From the NCBI GenBank assembly GCA_035236585.1, contig CP141137.1, positions 47,638,057 to 47,702,056 of the forward strand: a stretch of 64,000 nt of DNA. The letters run 5' to 3'. The notes beneath the pieces were generated by a model, which worked only from the letters and a program-made list of their open reading frames with translations, made no database searches and was not told the DNA's origin. Source of the stretch: Warburgia ugandensis (Eukaryota; Streptophyta; Magnoliopsida; Canellales; Canellaceae). The first letter of the stretch is position 1. Each line of letters begins with the position of its first letter. Both the position numbers and the translations under genes were made by a program. Positions 58,313 to 64,000 of the stretch are shown here, in pieces.

Positions 58313-61300
58313 ATGGCAGACGAATCAGAGAAGAGATTTCACACCATAATGGACAAACTCTTCCACACCCCCAAGCCAAAGCCAAAGCCTTCATCGGCCA
58401 GGTATTCTTCGCCTCCTCTCGAATCTCCTTCACGTTTCTTGATTCTCGCTTTTCAATACCAAAACCTAAACCTTGTTTCTTCCGTTTGATCAAATTCCTA
58501 AACGAAGATTTCATTTTTCCTCTTTTAAACAAGGAATTCTGCTCGTTTCCGCTATTGGTTGGAATCAATGGCAATGGTCAGAGAGACGAGGGGCTTTGCA
58601 TTCTCGATTGAGTTCCATGGCTGATGTTATTGCTGCTTTCTTGTAGTTCGGATGAAATGCCACCTTCGGGAGGGAAAAAGCGGCTGAAATCGGGTCCTGC
58701 CTCGAAATCCGAATCGAGTTCTATAGGTAGTCTCGTGGAAGATAACGGATTTCGCCGTTCCATGATTCCAGTGGGCTCACAGGCTCCGTTATGTAGACCG
58801 TGGGATCGAGGAGATCTTATGAGGCGACTATCGACGTTCAAGTCGATGACTTGGTTTGGAAAACCCAAGGTGCAATGCTCACTTTACCTGTTTCTCTTCT
58901 TGTTTAGTGTACCAGAATGTTTCCTATCGACTACTTGTTTTATCTGTAATTTTGTTGGTTGGTTGTTGGGGATGATTTTCTGCTGCGGTTGAAGTTTGAA
59001 TTCTTTTTTCTTTTTCTCTTAAAGAGAGCTGGGTGCCTTGGAGAACTGCATTTGCTCCAATACACTGAAAACTGGAAAAAGTTAAGCGAAGGAGACGTAA
59101 GTAGCTCCAATGCATCTGTGAGTGCAAACAGTGACCTTTTGAAGGGGGGTGGAAGCTAAATGGCTTCACTGCATGTAGAAGTAGTAACCGATTATTTGAG
59201 TTTAATATTGGTTATTGCAGGGGTAGATCAAAATGCCTTCTCATCTTAATTCGATGGAAGTTCAATTTGCATTATCGGTGATTAGTCCTGTTATTACAGG
59301 TGCAACATTCGAATCTGAAAACCAAAATTAAAGAGCTGCTTGTATCATCTATATCCTTCTTAAGCGCTGCTGCTTCTGAATGCCATGTACATTTGATATA
59401 ACATGTTGACGTATAGTGCAGAGCATTTGTAATAAATATTAGATCATCTCCATTTCCTTGGTTGCTTTTCTTAGATTCAAGGACCACAATCCATTTGGCA
59501 GTTGTAAGGAATTTAATCCCTGTACATACTGCATAGTAGTGGACTTGCGTCTGTTTAAGTGGAAATTTAATGAGTTAGACTCAGTTATCTTAGAAGTTGC
59601 CAGGTAATTTGATTCTATATTGAATGTAATTAAGAATGCTTGAGTTGGACAAGTTGTTGACGTGATGATTTAAAATTTTATAGTGCCAAGTTTCTTTTTC
59701 CATTCAAAAGAAGAAAAACCACCTAACTGTCATACTTTTAGCTAAGATATGCTCTGGAATAACTCTGCTTAAGCATCTAGATCTAGTGAAACAATTATGG
59801 TGCTGGCGTGAGAAATATTATGTGGTGGGATAGATCTGACAACTGTCATTTAAAATTCTTCTGAGTAGTCTGTGAACTCCCTTTACATGTTAAACAGCTT
59901 CTGGAACACTACTGCTCTAGCTTTCCTAGTTTGAAAATTTTCTACTGTTGTTACGGGTACATCTTAGTACTTTACCACCACTAAACAAATTAGTTGACAC
60001 TTTATGTAACATATGTAAGAACTTTTCACTTATTGGGACATTCTGGTCTTTGTAAGATCTAGGTGATCATCTTCCTTGCACTGTCTTTCTGTGATTATTA
60101 TTCGCGTGATATTTCTTGCTTTCATTTCCATTTTGTGGGAGGGTTCTTTTGTTGAGCCATTTTGTGCAATTAAAGATGGATTCAATTTTATTTCTCTGTC
60201 TTGCTCAGGTTGTCAGTCCTGTGAACTGTGCTAGGAAAGGTTGGGTAAACGTGGAGATGGACATTATATCTTGTGAAGCTTGTGGAAGTCGTCTACTTTT
60301 TTCCACTCCTTCATCCTGGATGCAACAGCAAGGTATGCTTTGCTCTTTTGTTATGGTGCCTGATGTTAGCATTTTTGACATATTAATTATGCACCGGTTC
60401 TTCTGCTGGTTAATTTTGATGCTGAAGCCCTAATTATGTGATCTCAGTGGAAAAGGCAGCTGCTGTATTCAGCCTAAAGCTAGATAGTGGACATAGACTA
60501 CTTTGCCCATGGATTAATAATGCATGTGACGAAGCGCTGGTGCTCTTCCCACCAACACCAGCTCCAGCTTTAGTCACAGGCTACAATAAACGGTCTTCTG
60601 CACTTCTGCAACTTTTGTCTCTACCTGTAATCTCATCAGCAGCCATTGAGTACATGAGAAGTCCTCAGCTAGAACGGTTGCTGGCACAATCTTCTCATCC
60701 GGTATGCACTTTAGGTGATGGTACCCGTCTTACAGGCTTTTCTGGAGACAATTTACTGGACAATGAGTCTGAAGCTGTTTCTGCATATTTGTATTACCAG
60801 GTTGGTACTTGCTTGCTAATGAGAACTGGAAATATCACCTACCTCTTTGATACTTAAGAGTATTTAGTCATATTTATCATATGTCTCTCTCATAGGCCGG
60901 TTATCTTTAAAGGACTTTTGAAGTTAGAATTTCTTGTCTTTACATATGCTCTTAGTCAAATTAACTGCTTGCGACTTTTCAAAAATAGAAAAGTAAGTGA
61001 TTTTCTATGTGCTATTATGAACGAAGAACATCAAGGTTTGGTGAGACAAGAGTGTCAATCAGGATTTCCTACGTCCTCTGTCATTTAACATGCTGCTTGC
61101 AAATAACACTTGCTTATAGTGACTTCTCTGTTTCTTGCATAACAGATGTACCAGTTCATCTGTGTCATATATGATAGTTATTAAGTTGAAAATTTACACG
61201 TATATCTGTGCATGGGCATGCACAATTTTTTCCCTATAATTGCATACAATTTTCTCTGGATGTGTATGGCGGCTTTTGCATGGTCACTATGGGAAAGGTA

Positions 61301-63550
61301 ACTGGTGATACAAGTTGGAATACTGTAACTTAGGGCCTTTAGGCATCAATTATTGTGTGTCTGCAATTTTGTGCAGTATATAATGGCATCGTGTTAAGTA
61401 GTGAAGTAAGTTTTGGGTTCATTAATAAACTGTTATTATCTTTGCATAGAATGTGTTATTTGTTTTTAAGGTTGTCACAGTTGTCATTCTCATGGAAGCA
61501 GGCAAAATGGAAATGCATTCTGCATTAGCTTTTTGAAGTTTTAGATACGTTGGAACATCAAAATTTGAAGTATAAATATTATTTTTTGTCATATTTGAAA
61601 ATGAAGTATTCTTCTGATTACAATGATAAATGACATGGATTAGTTAAGAAGTAACCAAACCTATTTTATCGACTTCTATGCTTCCTGATGTTGATTTTGC
61701 TAGAGTTAAAAGTGGAAATGTTCCTATATTATTTTCTTTTATACACTGAGGTAGTCATATCTATAACTTTAGTTATTTACTGTATTTTCGAGTAGTAGTA
61801 CAGTTAACATGCCAGGTAATACATCACTTTCATCTGGCAATTTGCAATTTACTTCTTGGGAAAATGTTAGCATTACTGGTTGATTAAAGAAACAAAGATG
61901 ATATTAAGACTTCCCTGTTTCAATCCTCTATTTATTTTACACTTACTGAATCTGTTGAAGGTTGTTACAGTTACCCAAAAGATATCAACAACCAAAGAGA
62001 GAATTGTAGGAGGAACAGGGAGGGAGAGAGAGTTAGAGTTTTGAGACAAGCTGAATTTGGAAATTAATTCAGTGTTTGTCTCAGAAAATTAAATTTATGT
62101 TTTAGCAGTTGTTCTCCATGTCATCCATTTGTTATGAATATCTGGTGTATTTTTTTATCTGAGAAGCTTTCTAAAATTTTGGGACTGCTATGTTGTAAAT
62201 ACTTCAACTGAGAGCTGATGTAATCGCAGGCACAGAAGGTCATAAGTTTATGTGGATGGGAGCCCCGTTTGCTTTGTTATGTTGTTGACTGTGAGGACCG
62301 ATCAGTTCAATCTGCAAAAGATGCCCACCCTGCACACTCTTCTTCATTGATTATCAGTGGACAATATTCTTGTATTGCTGGGTACTCATCTTCTGCACTG
62401 GATGAGGTTTCAGAGGAAACACAAAACATCTCCAGTCATGGCGAGTATCAGTTCAATCCTTCATCTGTTGTTTTGGACTGCAGGCTTTGTGGAGCCAGTG
62501 TTGGATTATGGGCTTTCCCAACTGTCCCCCGGCCTTTGGAGCTTTTCAGATTAATCCAGTCCCCAGAAGACAAAGATCAAAGTGAATCTGCCAATATTGG
62601 GGCAAATGTTAGTAATCAAATCATGGCAGATCCAACTTCAAGTTCAAATCTGACGATTGCAGGGGGTCTACCACCAACAAAACAGAACCCCAGAGCAACT
62701 GTTTCTTTGCCCATCATCAGTCGGTATTTAAGAACTGGTTTGTATTGTAGTTCTGATGTAAGAAATTCTGACCCATCTATTATGATTGGTCAAGAAAATA
62801 TTCAGTGTGTGACCCAAGATGGTAATAAATTACTGCATGAGAAAGATCATAGAGATGGCACCCTGACTGGACAGGAAGCGAAATTGGATGATATAGGAAC
62901 ATTAAAACGGAAGAGAAGTGCTGATAAAGTTTGTATTTTTGAAGGCAGAAACTTTGATGGTCCAGCTAGTCCAAATGAGGAGCAGAGGAGCGGTGATATG
63001 TCCTCAGAAGGAGGGCATTCTAATGAAAATGGACTTCTTTCTGCGGACACACCTGGTACAAGCTCGGACTGCACAAGAGAAATGCCAATGGAGAACATGC
63101 AAAATAGGCTTCAAGATTTGGGTACTAGTGCTTCCTTATCTGCAGATGCTGAACATCCAGAAGCAACAAGTACTGAACATGAGGCTGGAGTTGCTTCTCA
63201 AACTTGTGAATGGCCTGATACAACTACAGATGCTAATGGCACTGTTGGAAAAGGTGAAATTAACCAAGAAAGCTCGTTGAAATCATCAGAAGACGTTTTA
63301 GGAACAGATTTACTCAACTGCAGACTGACTTCTCAAGGTAATCATGAAGACTCTTCATGTGTTGAATCTTCTTTGGGACAAAATAAAGCTATTGATAATG
63401 CGAGTAATGGTGACTTTGGAAAGGGTGGTGATAAAGGTCCTGATTACCAGAACTCTGCAGATATGCAGCTAATCAGTCAAACAGTTGCAGGAGTGACAGG
63501 CATAGTTCAATCGTCTCTCAGCAATGATGTTGTTGCAGCCCATGGATCAG
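58313..63550 (+). CDS. ILP1: C3HC zinc finger protein, IAP-like protein 1 / NIPA (ZC3HC1) type (partial)
   Basis: Family members carry two BIR-like zinc modules and act in the nucleus; the animal relative ZC3HC1 sits at the nuclear basket. Exons here: 58313-58401, 58647-58869, 60209-60332, 60448-60800 and 62230-63550, all GT-AG and in phase, about 703 codons. The gene continues past the right edge after the donor at 63551. The start is the ATG of CCATGGCAGAC, giving MADESEKRFHTIMDKLF. The C3HC finger spans about residues 75-200: CRPWDRGDLMRRL, then Cys111 (NCARKGW), CEAC at 126-129, and His161/Cys165 in HRLLCPW. The second module starts in exon 5 (SLCGWEPRLLCYVVDCED) and includes LDCRLCGASVGLW. 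A basic LKRKRSAD and a long Ser/Glu-rich stretch follow. The frame is intact. ILP1 or its paralogue MEM1 are both possible; the length favours ILP1. Confidence 0.9.
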
Positions 63551-64000
63551 GTAAATCTTGCTTTATCATTTTAGCAATTCATAAATAAAAAATGGCAGTA
63601 ACGCAACGCTTCAAGAGATAAGTTTTACATCTTTCAAATTAGTTCACCTAGTGAATTGTTATATGGTAATTCCTTGGTTCACAAATTCTTCTGCTCATGC
63701 CATACTTAATCAACTGAAGGTTTTCTCTATTGTTATCTTGGGGAACTGAGTGCTCTTTTGATCTCTGGTAATGATACTAATTTGCTTGTGATTCATCAAT
63801 AATCGTTCATTAGCTTTAGGTGAACAATCTAGCAGCTTTATGTCGGTTCCCAACTGCTATTTCCTTTACCCTACTGACAGCCATTATTGTTTCATTTTAT
63901 GAATGATGGTCCTGATGCTCATTAGTCTTTTAACATTGATTTCTGAAAGAAGAGGTGCTGGTTCTGCTTTCTTTCTATTGATTAACTTGTTATCTTAGTT
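63551..64000 (+). other. Intron of the ILP1-like gene at the window edge
   Basis: It begins with the donor GTAAATC after the codon remainder G. No following exon is visible before the window ends, so the 3' part of the gene is missing here. Confidence 0.7.

Noticed and set aside
58266..58574. 102-codon minus-strand frame
   Set aside because: It runs antisense to exon 1 and intron 1 of the ILP1-like gene, which has a full set of matching splice sites.

Overview
This window is nuclear DNA of a flowering plant. Its genes have several short exons with GT-AG introns, their products belong to plant-specific or plant-typical families (NMCP/CROWDED NUCLEI lamina protein, CBP-type HAC acetyltransferase, PII-2-like LRR protein, C3HC/IAP-like zinc finger protein), and the spaces between them are AT-rich and filled with decayed plant transposons: Athila-type and other Ty3/gypsy elements, RTE-type LINEs and Au-like SINEs. 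The species cannot be fixed from the sequence.

Layout. At 1-1231 (+) lie the last two exons of a HAC-family histone acetyltransferase; the rest is left of the window. A single-exon LRR gene of the PIRIFORMOSPORA INDICA-INSENSITIVE 2 type lies at 5846-7252 (-), with a TATA box and a run of imperfect repeats upstream. From about 8 to 19 kb no gene is recognisable; there is an Au-like SINE (13.1 kb) and an 11-copy tandem array (16.3-16.9 kb). A near full-length but broken RTE LINE with a 20-base target-site duplication is at 19.4-22.5 kb. A possible short spliced gene with an EAR-like C terminus is at 23.3-24.1 kb (-), low confidence.

The central gene is a CRWN1/NMCP1-type nuclear lamina gene, 27228-49598 (-). 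I could join eight exons in phase into about 1238 codons. Its first intron is 15.5 kb and holds a nest: a 5'-truncated RTE LINE, split by a 12.6 kb Athila-like LTR retrotransposon (34417-47007, 5-base duplication ATAGG), which itself carries a 393-base RTE-derived mini-element with a 19-base duplication. Other introns carry a 33-base LINE tail with its own duplication and a recent 224-base tandem duplication.

At 51.4-56.2 kb is a second, smaller Ty3/gypsy element, also broken. At 58313 (+) begins a C3HC zinc finger gene of the ILP1/NIPA (ZC3HC1) type: five exons, about 703 codons, running off the right edge.

Three of the four recognised genes act in the nucleus (chromatin acetylation, lamina, C3HC family); nothing in the sequence shows that they act together. 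I see no undescribed multi-gene system. The most unusual material is the layered retroelement nest inside the lamina gene and the tiny RTE-derived insertions with intact target-site duplications.
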